Assembly: GCA_041917295.1 (NCBI GenBank)
Contig: JAYRXX010000063.1
Coordinates: 62,001 to 126,000, forward strand
Length of the DNA: 64,000 bases
From: JADKHR01 sp041917295
GTDB taxonomy: Bacteria > Elusimicrobiota > Elusimicrobia > FEN-1173
Reading direction: 5' to 3'
Shown: one piece after another, positions 1-8,169 of the stretch
Layout of the letters: each line of letters opens with the position of its first letter
Position numbering within the stretch: the first letter of the stretch is position 1
Position numbers and translations under genes: made by a program
Notes under the pieces: generated by a model
The model's database searches: none
What the model was told of the DNA's origin: nothing
Seen by the model: only the letters and a program-made list of their open reading frames with translations

Positions 1-144
1 TCCTCTTTGCACGTTCACACGGTGCGGGAGTTGAACACCGACGGCACGCCTCCAGGGATCGACGTGGTGCCCAGCCCCTACAACTTGAGCACGATCATGC
101 AAAAAGCATTGGATTCCATTATCCGCGTCTTGATTGCCGCTTAA
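1..144 (+). CDS. 3' end of an unidentified protein gene (partial)
   Basis: The first 144 bases read as one open frame from the window edge to a TAA stop, giving the last 47 residues of a protein whose start lies outside. The tail contains GIDVVPSPYNLSTIM and ends in a short hydrophobic stretch (IIRVLIAA). I do not recognise the family. Codon usage looks like that of the neighbours, with many third-position G/C. It is the only plus-strand gene before about 43.7 kb and it converges on the mazF-like gene, with a perfect inverted repeat between the two. Confidence 0.6.
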   Translation, partial: SSLHVHTVRELNTDGTPPGIDVVPSPYNLSTIMQKALDSIIRVLIAA

Positions 145-182
145 AAATTCAACCTATTTGCCCCACCCGGGTTAAGGGGACT

Positions 183-217
183 ATAGTGAGCATTTTACAA
201 TGCAAAATGCTCACTAT
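183..217. terminator. Perfect 14-bp inverted repeat between convergent genes
   Basis: Arms 183-196 (atagtgagcatttt) and 204-217 are exact reverse complements around a 7-nt loop. The repeat lies between two convergent stop codons, where a bidirectional terminator is expected. The A/T-rich inner stem gives short T runs on both strands, but there is no long external U tract, so a protein-binding palindrome is also possible. Confidence 0.5.
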
Positions 218-259
218 CTATACGAAATGCACGGTCCACAACCGACCGGCCAGATGTTT

Positions 260-604
260 CTAACGGCCCAGGATGATGTCGATACCGGTCAGAACGAGGT
301 TCAGTTGGCGGGATGACAGTTTTCCCGCCCGCTCGGTCAAAAGGGTTCTGTCGAGAGCGATGATCTGGGAGACGTTGGCGACGGAATCTTTTGGGAGGTC
401 CGTCTCGTTTGCGGACAAAAAGACGTTCCCGGGAGCCTCCGCCCACTGGAGATTGCTTGTCAACGGGACACAAACAATAGTCGCGATTCGGCTCCTGTTC
501 AAAGGGTCGCCCTGGACGACGGCGACGGGACGTCGAAAGCCGGGCCCCGACCCCGTAGGGTCGGGAAGATCGGCCCACCATATCTCCCCCTGGGCGACTT
601 TCAC
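260..604 (-). CDS. MazF/PemK-family endoribonuclease toxin
   Basis: Probable mRNA-cleaving toxin of 114 residues. The family pattern is visible: QGEIWWADLPDP near the N-terminus, then RRPVAVVQGDPLNRS, then CVPLTSN, LPKDSVANVSQI and ALDRTLL, ending after a helix with GIDIILGR. I chose the GTG at 604 because it overlaps the antitoxin stop in a 4-nt GTGA junction, and because family homology starts there; the longer open frame upstream is the antitoxin region read in another frame. It lies directly downstream of an RHH-type antitoxin, the normal order for this module. Family assignment is firm. Whether it is active here is not shown by sequence. Confidence 0.88.
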   Translation of the reverse strand: MKVAQGEIWWADLPDPTGSGPGFRRPVAVVQGDPLNRSRIATIVCVPLTSNLQWAEAPGNVFLSANETDLPKDSVANVSQIIALDRTLLTERAGKLSSRQLNLVLTGIDIILGR

Positions 605-837
605 CAGGACGAAGTTTTTAGACGACGGCGGCCCGCTTCTTGAAGAAAAGGATCGAGCGGTTCGCTCATTTCCCCGCAAACCCTGTTCATGGCTTCCGTG
701 ACTTCATTGGGGGAATGACGGTACAAGTATTCCTGCATGGCCTCGCTGAGGAGGCGGCTTCGTGATTTCTTTACTCGGCGCGTGTATTCCTCCACCTGGC
801 GAAACAGGCGGTTCGGCATGGAAATGGCTGTTTTCAT
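601..837 (-). CDS. Ribbon-helix-helix (MazE/CopG-like) antitoxin
   Basis: A 78-residue protein that begins MKTAISMPNRLFRQVEEY, the beta-strand plus helix start of RHH DNA-binding antitoxins, followed by a second helix (KSRSRLLSEAMQEYL). The C-terminal part is the usual variable, toxin-binding tail. The ATG at 837 is preferred over the longer reading from 861, because the RHH strand begins there and a 6-bp inverted repeat overlaps it. Its stop overlaps the mazF start by 4 nt, so the pair is translationally coupled. It should neutralise the toxin and repress its own promoter. Confidence 0.82.
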   Translation of the reverse strand: MKTAISMPNRLFRQVEEYTRRVKKSRSRLLSEAMQEYLYRHSPNEVTEAMNRVCGEMSEPLDPFLQEAGRRRLKTSSW

Positions 838-850
838 ACCATTAGTATGA
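834..850. promoter_or_regulatory. Candidate autoregulatory operator of the toxin-antitoxin pair
   Basis: tcatac (834-839) and gtatga (845-850) form a perfect 6-bp inverted repeat with a 5-nt spacer, overlapping the antitoxin start codon. RHH antitoxins commonly bind short palindromes of this size at their own promoter. Binding here is inferred only from position and symmetry. Confidence 0.4.
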
Positions 851-951
851 CTCACACACATACGGCTGTCAAGGCCTGACAGAGCATTTTTTCCACGTTG
901 GCAATTCCCTCATCCGGCCCTTCGGGTCGGCTTCGAGTCCCACGCTAAAAC

Positions 952-1035
952 TGCCCGGGGCGGGACTCGAACCCGCACGAGCCTTTGGCTCACGGCATTT
1001 TAAGTGCCGTGTGTCTGCCGTTCCACCACCCGGGC
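952..1035 (-). tRNA. tRNA-Leu (anticodon UAA)
   Basis: The 84-nt minus-strand sequence folds as a class II tRNA. The acceptor arms gcccggg/cccgggc pair fully, with discriminator A. The anticodon stem cggca/tgccg closes the loop cttaaaa (anticodon TAA). A long variable arm is present, and the T arm contains ggttcgagtcc. CCA is not encoded. The 5' half overlaps the end of the HNH gene on the same strand. A 7-bp hairpin (ccggccc/gggtcgg, 914-930) lies just downstream and may help end transcription. Confidence 0.96.
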
Positions 1036-1527
1036 CAAATTAATTTGTTTTCTTCTGTTCTTACCGCGATGAGTCGGTTTAAGACTGTGACAGTTGGGAC
1101 AGAGGATCCTTAGATTCACAAGCCGATTGTCCGTTCGATCACCATTAATGTGATCCAATTCGAGCGGCAGATAGCCATCGGCCGTTTTTTTTGCCCACCC
1201 GCATTCTTCACACGCCTTGCTTTTTAAACCCTCAGAAAACAACCTTTTTTTTAGCTTAAAAATTTGAAAATCACTCCCCATGACAAGAATTTTACTCAGT
1301 GGAAGCCGGGGCTTTCCAATGCCTCGAAGACCGCGATTCCAGGCTTGGTGTTTAAAATGTGAGATATCCAACCCCAACTCGGCAATATACTTTCGGAGCT
1401 GAGAATAATTCCCCCCAGCCTCCCTAAGCCCCAGACGCATCAACAACTGGCGGTAGCTGTAAACTGCGGGGACAGCGGACTTCAATGTCTCCTCGGACCA
1501 CTTACGCTCTCGCATGGACCGAATCAT
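1000..1527 (-). CDS. HNH endonuclease-like protein running into tRNA-Leu
   Basis: A protein of about 175 residues. The C-terminal half is a zinc-finger-type HNH nuclease: CEECGW (first Cys pair), LELDHINGDRTDNR with the catalytic-type DH, and LRILCPNCHSLKPTHRGKN (second Cys pair plus the final His). The N-terminal half is helical (SEETLKSAVPAVYSYRQLL) and may bind DNA. The last 11 codons (ARVVERQTHGT) are the 5' part of the tRNA-Leu gene read as protein. The start is uncertain: ATG at 1527 and ATG at 1515 both lack a clear ribosome site. It could be a mobile or homing-type nuclease, but no intron or intein context is visible. Confidence 0.72.
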   Translation of the reverse strand: MIRSMRERKWSEETLKSAVPAVYSYRQLLMRLGLREAGGNYSQLRKYIAELGLDISHFKHQAWNRGLRGIGKPRLPLSKILVMGSDFQIFKLKKRLFSEGLKSKACEECGWAKKTADGYLPLELDHINGDRTDNRLVNLRILCPNCHSLKPTHRGKNRRKQINLARVVERQTHGT

Positions 1528-1587
1528 ACAATTCGGCAAAGGCATAAACAACGGCACACGCAAAAACATCGCCTTCGGAGATGCGAT

Positions 1588-2952
1588 TTATCCCCTTACC
1601 GGCGGCAACCCCGCCAGGGCCATGGCCAGTTCGCCTTCGTCCAATTTTTGGTCCACCAACTTTCCGGCGTTGTAATCCATGTAGGCCTGCATATCGAAAT
1701 GACCGTGCCCGCACAAATTGAACAGGATGGCCCGGGAAACCCCTTCGGCCTTGCATTTCAACGCCTCGTCAATGGCGCCCCGGATGGCGTGGTTGGCTTC
1801 CGGCGCCGGCATGATTCCTTCCGCCCGGGCAAACTGGACCCCCGCCGAAAAACACGCCGTTTGATGGAACGCCGCCGCCTCGATCAGCCCCAATTCTTTC
1901 ACGTGACTGACCAACGGCGCCATCCCGTGATATCTCAACCCCCCGGAATGGAACCCCGGCGGCGTGAACGTGGACCCCAGGGTGTGCATTTTGGTTAATG
2001 GAGTCAAATGGGCCGTGTCGCCGAAATCGTAAGCGAACTTGCCGCGCGTCAAACTCGGACAGGCCGCGGGTTCCACCGCCACCACGCGGACTTTTTTTCC
2101 ACCCCGCAGTTGGGCCCCCAAAAACGGAAACACCAGGCCACCGAAATTCGACCCGCCCCCGGTACACGCCACCAAAATGTCGGGATAATCGTCGGCCATC
2201 GCCATCTGTTCCATGGCTTCCAACCCGACCACCGTCTGATGAAGGAGAACGTGGTTTAACACCGAACCCAAAGCGTAGTTGGTGTCGTCGCGCTGGGCGG
2301 CCACTTCCACGGCCTCGGAAATGGCAATACCAAGGCTTCCCGGATGTTTGGGATTCTTGGCCAAAATGTCCCGGCCCGACTGGGTTTCGTTGGAGGGCGA
2401 GGCCACACAGCGGGCCCCATAGGTTTCCATTAACGCCCGCCGGTATGGTTTTTGATCGTAAGACACCCGCACCATAAAAACCTGAACATCAATGCCAAAC
2501 AACGCCCCCGCGAACGCCAACGACGATCCCCATTGGCCCGCGCCGGTTTCCGTGGCGATTTTTTTGATGCCCGCTTCTTTATTGTAAAACGCTTGGGGAA
2601 CGGCGGTGTTGGGTTTATGGCTCCCGGCGGGGCTGACACCCTCGTACTTGTAATAAATCCGCGCGGGCGTATCGAGCGCTTTCTCCAAACGGCGCGCTCG
2701 GAAAAGCGGCGACGGCCGCCATTGGCGATAAATGTCTCGGACCGGCTCGGGGATTTCAACATCCCGCTCCCGGGTCACTTCCTGCTGGATCAACGACATG
2801 GGGAACAGAGGTTCCAGGTCGCCCGGCGTCACCGGCGCGTGGGTGCCCGGGTGCAACACCGCCGGCGGCGGCGCGGGCAAATCGGCCACCAGGTTATACC
2901 AGTGTTTCGGAATTTTTGATTCGTCGAGAAAATACTTAACGGTTTCGCTCAT
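1588..2952 (-). CDS. trpB: TrpB2-type tryptophan synthase beta chain-like enzyme
   Basis: A PLP enzyme of 454 residues, the length of the TrpB2 (TrpB-related) group rather than the roughly 400-residue TrpB1. The PLP lysine lies in SPAGSHKPNTA (around residue 113), the TrpB2 form of the motif. A phosphate-binding glycine loop (CTGGGSNFGG) lies near residue 265, and a C-terminal NLCGHGHFD follows. TrpB2 enzymes condense serine with indole to make tryptophan and usually act without tight coupling to TrpA. No other trp gene is nearby. The start ATG follows a GGAGATCC-like ribosome site. Confidence 0.92.
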   Translation of the reverse strand: MSETVKYFLDESKIPKHWYNLVADLPAPPPAVLHPGTHAPVTPGDLEPLFPMSLIQQEVTRERDVEIPEPVRDIYRQWRPSPLFRARRLEKALDTPARIYYKYEGVSPAGSHKPNTAVPQAFYNKEAGIKKIATETGAGQWGSSLAFAGALFGIDVQVFMVRVSYDQKPYRRALMETYGARCVASPSNETQSGRDILAKNPKHPGSLGIAISEAVEVAAQRDDTNYALGSVLNHVLLHQTVVGLEAMEQMAMADDYPDILVACTGGGSNFGGLVFPFLGAQLRGGKKVRVVAVEPAACPSLTRGKFAYDFGDTAHLTPLTKMHTLGSTFTPPGFHSGGLRYHGMAPLVSHVKELGLIEAAAFHQTACFSAGVQFARAEGIMPAPEANHAIRGAIDEALKCKAEGVSRAILFNLCGHGHFDMQAYMDYNAGKLVDQKLDEGELAMALAGLPPVRG

Positions 2953-2984
2953 GGGATCTCCTTGTCCATGGAGCCCCTATTCTA

Positions 2985-4079
2985 TCAAAACGTGTTGAGC
3001 GCGTTGATCAAAAGCCGCAACCGGCCGAAATTAAACCGATTGAACGGAAACACCAGCCGCGGAAGGTTTAAGAAATCCGATTCTTCTTCCAGCGGGCCCT
3101 GATTGACGAAATGGGCGCCTTTCAACAAAATGTCCTTAAACTGGGTTTCAAGACGATCCAACCCCGACTGGGGAATGGGCCGTTGAAGTCGAATAACCAT
3201 TCGGTCCCGAACATAGCGAACCGAGTGGTAATTTTTATAAAAGCCCGCGATTTCCTCGGCCGCTTTATTGACCGAATCGGTGACCAAAAACAGGTTGAAA
3301 TCTTCCTCGGCGATCTTGCCCCGTTTCAACAAATGTTTGCGAACGTAGCGTTCCCAATCTTTCCAATACTCGCCGCCGGGCGTATCAATGAAAACGATCG
3401 GCATCGGGTCGGCCTTGCCGGTTTGAACCAACGTCAACACTTCCATTCCTTCGTCGTGGGTGCCGAACCCGCCGGGGAACAACGCCACGGCGTTCGCTTC
3501 TTTAACGAACATCAGTTTACGCGTAAAGAAAAACCGACAGTCAATAAACCGGTCTCCTTTGTCCACGTAGGCGTTGGTGCTTTGCTCGTAGGGCAAGCGG
3601 ATGTTGATGCCGAAACTGTTTTCCGGCCCCGCGCCCTGGTTGCCCGCCTGCATGATGCCCGGCCCCGCGCCGGTGATCACCATAAACCCCCGCTGAACCA
3701 TTTTGCGCGCGAAGGCCCGGGCCTGCTTGTAATCCATTTCCGACGGACGGGTTCGAGCCGATCCAAAGATCGTCACTTTCCGGCGATTGCGATAGGGGCC
3801 GAACACCCGAAACCCATACCGCAGTTCCCGCAACGACCGGCTTAAAATTTTCGCGTCCCCCCGGGGAAGTTGGGAATGTTGTGTTTTCAACGCCGTCACC
3901 ACGATTTCCCGCACCAAGTCGCTGATGTCTTCTTCCGGAACGTTGGACACCCGCGCCCGCTGAACCAGCGCGTCGATTTGAGCGGTGATTTCCGGGTCCC
4001 AGGCGTTGAACGATTCGGTGCGGGGCTCCTCGGGAAATCGCATTTCGTTTTGCGGCGAAGGAACAGGTTCTTGAGTCAT
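2985..4079 (-). CDS. LOG-family (TIGR00730-type) nucleotide-processing protein
   Basis: A 364-residue Rossmann-fold protein. The central domain has TIFGSARTRP, ITGAGPGIMQAGNQGA and the family signature PGGFGTHDEGMEVLT. Members related to LONELY GUY remove ribose 5-phosphate from cytokinin- or purine-type nucleotides, although many bacterial copies have no tested substrate. It carries about 90 residues before and about 90 after the core, making it longer than the usual 180-200 residue LOG enzymes. The long form suggests a subfamily with extra helices, function unknown. It is separated from trpB by 32 nt and from glpD by 13 nt, on the same strand. Confidence 0.85.
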   Translation of the reverse strand: MTQEPVPSPQNEMRFPEEPRTESFNAWDPEITAQIDALVQRARVSNVPEEDISDLVREIVVTALKTQHSQLPRGDAKILSRSLRELRYGFRVFGPYRNRRKVTIFGSARTRPSEMDYKQARAFARKMVQRGFMVITGAGPGIMQAGNQGAGPENSFGINIRLPYEQSTNAYVDKGDRFIDCRFFFTRKLMFVKEANAVALFPGGFGTHDEGMEVLTLVQTGKADPMPIVFIDTPGGEYWKDWERYVRKHLLKRGKIAEEDFNLFLVTDSVNKAAEEIAGFYKNYHSVRYVRDRMVIRLQRPIPQSGLDRLETQFKDILLKGAHFVNQGPLEEESDFLNLPRLVFPFNRFNFGRLRLLINALNTF

Positions 4080-4092
4080 AAAAACGTCCTTT

Positions 4093-5466
4093 TTAATGAT
4101 CGTAATGCCGAGCGGTTTCTTCCGCGGTCCATTCCCGCGGCCGAACGAAGGCCCGTCGTAAACTTTGTTTTACATAGGCCGCGCCCAAAAACGCCAGCGC
4201 ATGCCACTCCCGCAACCGGGGATGCGCGTCCCAGAACGCTCTCCGCCGGGCCGAGGGAGGCGATCCCGCATTCGAAACATCGACTTTGTTTCCATCGAAA
4301 TCCATCGCCGCCGTGCACGACGGCGTCGAACAGCCCAGCCAGCGGACAACCGCGTCGGCCGCTTCCTGCCCCATCAAACGGAAGTCTGACATTTTTCCCC
4401 CGGCCACGGTGAACATCCCCGGCACAACAGGGGCGTGATTAAACACCCGGTATCCGCGAGACAGCAATTTTTCCGGACCCGATTGCCCCAACAGCGGCCG
4501 TGCCCCCACCGTGGTGGAATCAAATCGGGTTGGAAAATCGGGGAAATAGCGACGGCAAGAAGCCAGGAGATAGTCGATTTCGTCCGCGGTTGTCCGCAAC
4601 GAGGTTGGATCTCCGTGGAACGCCAGGTCCGTGGGACCCACCAAGGTTTTTTCCCTTCCCGGAAGAATGAAAATGTATCGGCCTCGGTCCGTTGCTTCCA
4701 ACAGCAACCCCAATGGGAATGGCGTCCGCCCCAAGATAGGCAAAGACCGATACACCAAATGGGAGCCTTTTTGTAACCGTAACGGAACCCGCCCGCTTGC
4801 GCCCTGGGCCACGGCATCGGCCCACGGTCCCGCCGCGTTAACCACCGATCGGGCGGACACCGTTTGGACAACGCCATCGGCTCGACGCAACGACACCGAA
4901 AGCCCTCCGTTGATGGGAGTTATTTTCTCCGCTTCCGTATGCTCTTCTACCCGGGCCCCGGCCCGAATTGCGTGATCCACGTTGGCGCGTGTGAGACGCA
5001 CAGGATCGACCCAATATTCATCAAAAATCAGCCCCCCCACCAAGCCCGCGGGGGACAACCCCGGCACCAACCGAAGGGTCTCCGACGCGTTCAGACGCAC
5101 ATGGCTTTTTCCGAATTTTAATTGTTGAAACGTGTCGTAGGAGAACAACAGGGCTTCCACGGTGCCGATCCCCCGGCGATGCCATCGGTACACAGGCCAC
5201 AAAATGGGCAATCGCGTTAGAAATTGGTTCGCCAAACGAACAATGTGCCCCGCGTCCCAACAACTGGCGTGGGTGGTGAGGCGGTCGTAGAGCAGGTATC
5301 TCAATCCGCCGTGGATCAAATGGCTGGACGCGGCCGTGGTGGCGCGGCCGAGAGTGTTTTTTTCCACCAGCAAAGAGCGGACGCCCCGCAAAGAGAGGTC
5401 CCGCAACACCCCCGCTCCCGTGATCCCGCCGCCGATCACGAGGGCGTCATACACGGAAAGGCTCAT
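4093..5466 (-). CDS. glpD: FAD-dependent glycerol-3-phosphate dehydrogenase
   Basis: A 457-residue flavoprotein that oxidises glycerol 3-phosphate to dihydroxyacetone phosphate and passes electrons to the respiratory chain. The N-terminus has the FAD dinucleotide fold (ALVIGGGITGAGVLRDLSLRG), then the GlpD pattern ASSHLIHGGLRYL, and VVNAAGPWAD near residue 215. The C-terminal helical domain is shorter than in E. coli GlpD (about 500 residues), which is common in other phyla. Its start follows an AGGTGAGG ribosome site. Two tandem small hairpins lie just upstream. Confidence 0.9.
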   Translation of the reverse strand: MSLSVYDALVIGGGITGAGVLRDLSLRGVRSLLVEKNTLGRATTAASSHLIHGGLRYLLYDRLTTHASCWDAGHIVRLANQFLTRLPILWPVYRWHRRGIGTVEALLFSYDTFQQLKFGKSHVRLNASETLRLVPGLSPAGLVGGLIFDEYWVDPVRLTRANVDHAIRAGARVEEHTEAEKITPINGGLSVSLRRADGVVQTVSARSVVNAAGPWADAVAQGASGRVPLRLQKGSHLVYRSLPILGRTPFPLGLLLEATDRGRYIFILPGREKTLVGPTDLAFHGDPTSLRTTADEIDYLLASCRRYFPDFPTRFDSTTVGARPLLGQSGPEKLLSRGYRVFNHAPVVPGMFTVAGGKMSDFRLMGQEAADAVVRWLGCSTPSCTAAMDFDGNKVDVSNAGSPPSARRRAFWDAHPRLREWHALAFLGAAYVKQSLRRAFVRPREWTAEETARHYDH

Positions 5467-5475
5467 TGCCTCACC

Positions 5476-5510
5476 TGTCCCTTCGGGACATCCTCTCCCA
5501 GGAGGAGAGG
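5476..5510. repeat. Tandem small hairpins upstream of glpD
   Basis: Two adjacent inverted repeats: tgtccc/gggaca with a 3-nt loop (5476-5490), and cctctcc/ggagagg with a 5-nt loop (5492-5510). They lie in the 106-nt gap between the end of the pilB-like gene and the start of glpD. Neither is followed by a U tract, so termination is doubtful; they may stabilise the mRNA end. Confidence 0.4.
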
Positions 5511-5572
5511 AACGCCTCAGTCAATTTTCGCCTGCACCGTCCAACCGCGGAAGAAACCCCGTCCTGCAAATC

Positions 5573-7408
5573 CTAATGGCCCGCTTTTTTTGCGGCGTCT
5601 TCGGCCACTTCCGACGCGCCGCCCAACACTTCCCGCACGGTGGTTTGGCCTTCCAAGGCTTTCTGCAATCCGTCCACCAAAATAGAACGCATTTTTTGCG
5701 TCGATTTATTGGCGGCCGAATCCCGAATGGAATCGGCGGTCATCTCTTTTAACATGCCCGTCCGCACCGTGTCGTCCACGATCAGCAGTTCGTGAATACC
5801 CAACCGGCCTTTAAATCCACTGCCGTTGCAGGTCCGGCACCCGGTCCCTTGAAAAATCTGCGCGCCCGCCGGCAACGGGAAATGATTGGTTTTATACACT
5901 TCGACCTCTTCCACGGTCGGCGCATGGGGGGTTTTGCAGTCGGGACACAAGCGGCGGCACAACCGTTGCGCCAACACGCATTTGAGCGTGCTGGCCACCA
6001 TGAAGGCCGGAATCCCCATGTCCACCAACCGCGTGACCGTTGACGGAGCGTCGTTGGTGTGGATGGTGGAAAAAACCAAGTGGCCCGTCATGGCCGCTTC
6101 CATGGCGATGTGGGCGGTTTCCTGGTCGCGGATTTCCCCCACCATGATCACGTCGGGATCCAACCGCAAAAAGGACCGCAGGGCCGTGGCAAAATCGAAA
6201 CATTTGTCTTCGCCCAACTTCAAATCGGGATTAACCTGGACCTGCACAATTCCGTCCAGGTTGTATTCCACGGGGTTTTCGGCCGTTAGAATTTTGATGT
6301 CGTCGCGATTGATGTGGTTGAGCGACGCATACAACGTGGTGGATTTTCCCGACCCGGTGGGTCCGCACACCAACACGATACCGAAGTTCTTTTTTCCACC
6401 CACGCCGGCCATGAGCCCCAGGTAACGGTCCAACGTCTCTGGAAAAAACCCCAACTTTTTAATGTCCACCTGCACCGCTTTTCGGTCCAAAATCCGCATG
6501 ACGACCGATTCGCCATAAACCGTCGGAACAATTTCCACGCGGAATTCGATCGGGTTGCCCTTGGCCATCACCTGGATACGCCCGGACTGGGGGATTCGCC
6601 GTTCTGTGATGTTCATGGAATTCGTCATGATTTTAATTTTGGCGATCACGGCGCTTCGGTAGGTCCAGGGGATTTGGAATCCGGCTGGCTTTAAAAACCC
6701 GTCGACCCGGAAACGCACCAACACTTTCGACGACCGGCCCGCGGGGTCTTCGAACGGCTCGATGTGAATGTCCGACGCTTTTTGCCCCAGGGCGGACAAG
6801 ATAATTCCATTGACGATTTTTTCCACTTCCGGGGCCGACGCGTCCACCTCGGTCACGTCGGTTTTTTCCTGCATTTTTTCCAGCGTGCCGTCCACGTCCG
6901 GGATCGCCGCGGCGTCGGTCACGGACTTCAACAGTTCCGCGCCTTTGCCGCTTCCGGAAATGCCGTACACTTTGTCCAATTCCCGAATAATGTCTTCGGG
7001 CATGGCCAAATACCGCTGGACCTCAAGTCCGGTTTTGATGTGGATGTCTTCCGAGACCATGAAATCCCTTGGGTCGGCCATGGCCAGCAGAAGCACCTGG
7101 TCTTCTTTGGCGAACGGAATCACCAAATGTTTGCGGGTGACGTTTTCGGCGAGCAAATGAACCACGTCGGCGTCGATTTCCATTTCGGCCAGGTCCACGG
7201 CCTTGGTTCGCCATTCGCGGGAGAGGACCTGAAGCACGTCCACTTTATCGGCCCATTTTTTTTCCACGACAATTTGTTGAATGGGACGGCCGGTTTTAAG
7301 GGATTCTTGCTCGGCCAACACAAGGTTTTCCGGAGACACCAGACGGGCCTCCAGGATCACCTCCTGAGCGGTTTTACGCCCGGCGCTGGGACGCGGCGCG
7401 GTGCTCAT
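5573..7408 (-). CDS. PilB/GspE-family type IV pilus or type II secretion assembly ATPase
   Basis: A 611-residue cytoplasmic motor ATPase. The order is an N-terminal GspE/MshE-like domain (about residues 20-150), then the ATPase core. The core has Walker A GPTGSGKSTTLYASL (about 350), an aspartate box, Walker B DPDVIMVGEIRDQETA (about 415) and a His box STIHTNDAPS. The zinc-binding tetra-cysteine element CRRLCPDC...CRTC follows, then GRLGIHELL. These features point to extension ATPases (PilB, GspE) rather than the retraction ATPase PilT, which lacks the N-terminal domain and zinc site. No pilin or PilC/GspF gene is adjacent, so the machine it serves cannot be told here. Confidence 0.9.
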   Translation of the reverse strand: MSTAPRPSAGRKTAQEVILEARLVSPENLVLAEQESLKTGRPIQQIVVEKKWADKVDVLQVLSREWRTKAVDLAEMEIDADVVHLLAENVTRKHLVIPFAKEDQVLLLAMADPRDFMVSEDIHIKTGLEVQRYLAMPEDIIRELDKVYGISGSGKGAELLKSVTDAAAIPDVDGTLEKMQEKTDVTEVDASAPEVEKIVNGIILSALGQKASDIHIEPFEDPAGRSSKVLVRFRVDGFLKPAGFQIPWTYRSAVIAKIKIMTNSMNITERRIPQSGRIQVMAKGNPIEFRVEIVPTVYGESVVMRILDRKAVQVDIKKLGFFPETLDRYLGLMAGVGGKKNFGIVLVCGPTGSGKSTTLYASLNHINRDDIKILTAENPVEYNLDGIVQVQVNPDLKLGEDKCFDFATALRSFLRLDPDVIMVGEIRDQETAHIAMEAAMTGHLVFSTIHTNDAPSTVTRLVDMGIPAFMVASTLKCVLAQRLCRRLCPDCKTPHAPTVEEVEVYKTNHFPLPAGAQIFQGTGCRTCNGSGFKGRLGIHELLIVDDTVRTGMLKEMTADSIRDSAANKSTQKMRSILVDGLQKALEGQTTVREVLGGASEVAEDAAKKAGH

Positions 7409-7546
7409 GGGTAAACCCCCGTGATCAACGGACGCAAACCGTTGCCCTGACTATTCCGTTGGGGGGAGCATTTCCGTCCGGGAGGACTCGCCAATTCTGT
7501 CCCCCGCACAAGAAACGGGAGTCCCGTTCCAGCCGGGGAATTCCGG

Positions 7547-8161
7547 TTACATTTTCTGTGGTGTCGGATCGATGGCATCATCACGAGTATTTACACCCAA
7601 AACGCCATTTTGTCCAGCCCACAAAGAGGTGACGAGCCCAATTCCGCCCGCCAGAGCCCACCACGCCCACGCCATTGTTAAGCCGCGCCGACGCCGTTGG
7701 GTGTCGGTCTGAAGAGAATGACATCGCCTGACCCACACCAGATCTCCGGCGCGCCGTCCGTCCACCCACATCGGCGCCCGAAACAGCCAGCTGTCGAGAC
7801 CCATCCGTTTGTCGTTGATTTTTGATTGAGTTGAAAAGGAAGGGACATCCACCGCCGGACCCGCCCGAAACACCCACTGCCCATCCAAATCGATGAGACC
7901 GGTGGTCCATGAATCCGATTCCGCCGACAAACGCCGAATCAATCGGTCTTGGGCATCCGGTTGACCAACGTGGTCCGCCAGGCGATCGGCCCACAGTTCA
8001 ACGTAACGGCGCCCTTCCCGGCGAAAATCACGTTGCGCGTTGCGCGCCCAAAAGAGATTGACGAACACCAAAACAACCCCCACCCACACCAGCGACAACG
8101 CATACCCGCCCCCCAACACAATTCGCCACCGCGGGCGCGGGTTACCGTCGAAACGCGACAC
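7547..8161 (-). CDS. Two-transmembrane protein with an extracytoplasmic sensor-like domain, unknown function
   Basis: About 204 residues from a GTG at 8161; the start is uncertain, because the open frame continues upstream into pyrG. One hydrophobic segment lies at about 13-38 (IVLGGGYALSLVWVGVVLVF) and a second at about 161-183 (ALAGGIGLVTSLWAG). The roughly 120 residues between them contain TTGLIDLDGQWVFRAG, a strand-turn-strand pattern seen in extracytoplasmic Cache/PAS-like sensor domains. A short tail follows TM2 with no kinase, HAMP or GGDEF domain. It looks like the input half of a receptor without an output. It follows pyrG with the start 8 nt after its stop. I cannot name a family. 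Confidence 0.6.
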   Translation of the reverse strand: MSRFDGNPRPRWRIVLGGGYALSLVWVGVVLVFVNLFWARNAQRDFRREGRRYVELWADRLADHVGQPDAQDRLIRRLSAESDSWTTGLIDLDGQWVFRAGPAVDVPSFSTQSKINDKRMGLDSWLFRAPMWVDGRRAGDLVWVRRCHSLQTDTQRRRRGLTMAWAWWALAGGIGLVTSLWAGQNGVLGVNTRDDAIDPTPQKM

Positions 8162-8169
8162 CCGCGAAA

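Noticed and set aside
1502..1756. 84-residue minus-strand frame between the HNH gene and trpB
   Set aside because: It lies over the trpB C-terminus in another frame and has no ribosome site or family pattern.
5476..5510. Rho-independent terminator after the pilB-like gene
   Set aside because: Two hairpins exist but neither is followed by a U tract on the minus strand.
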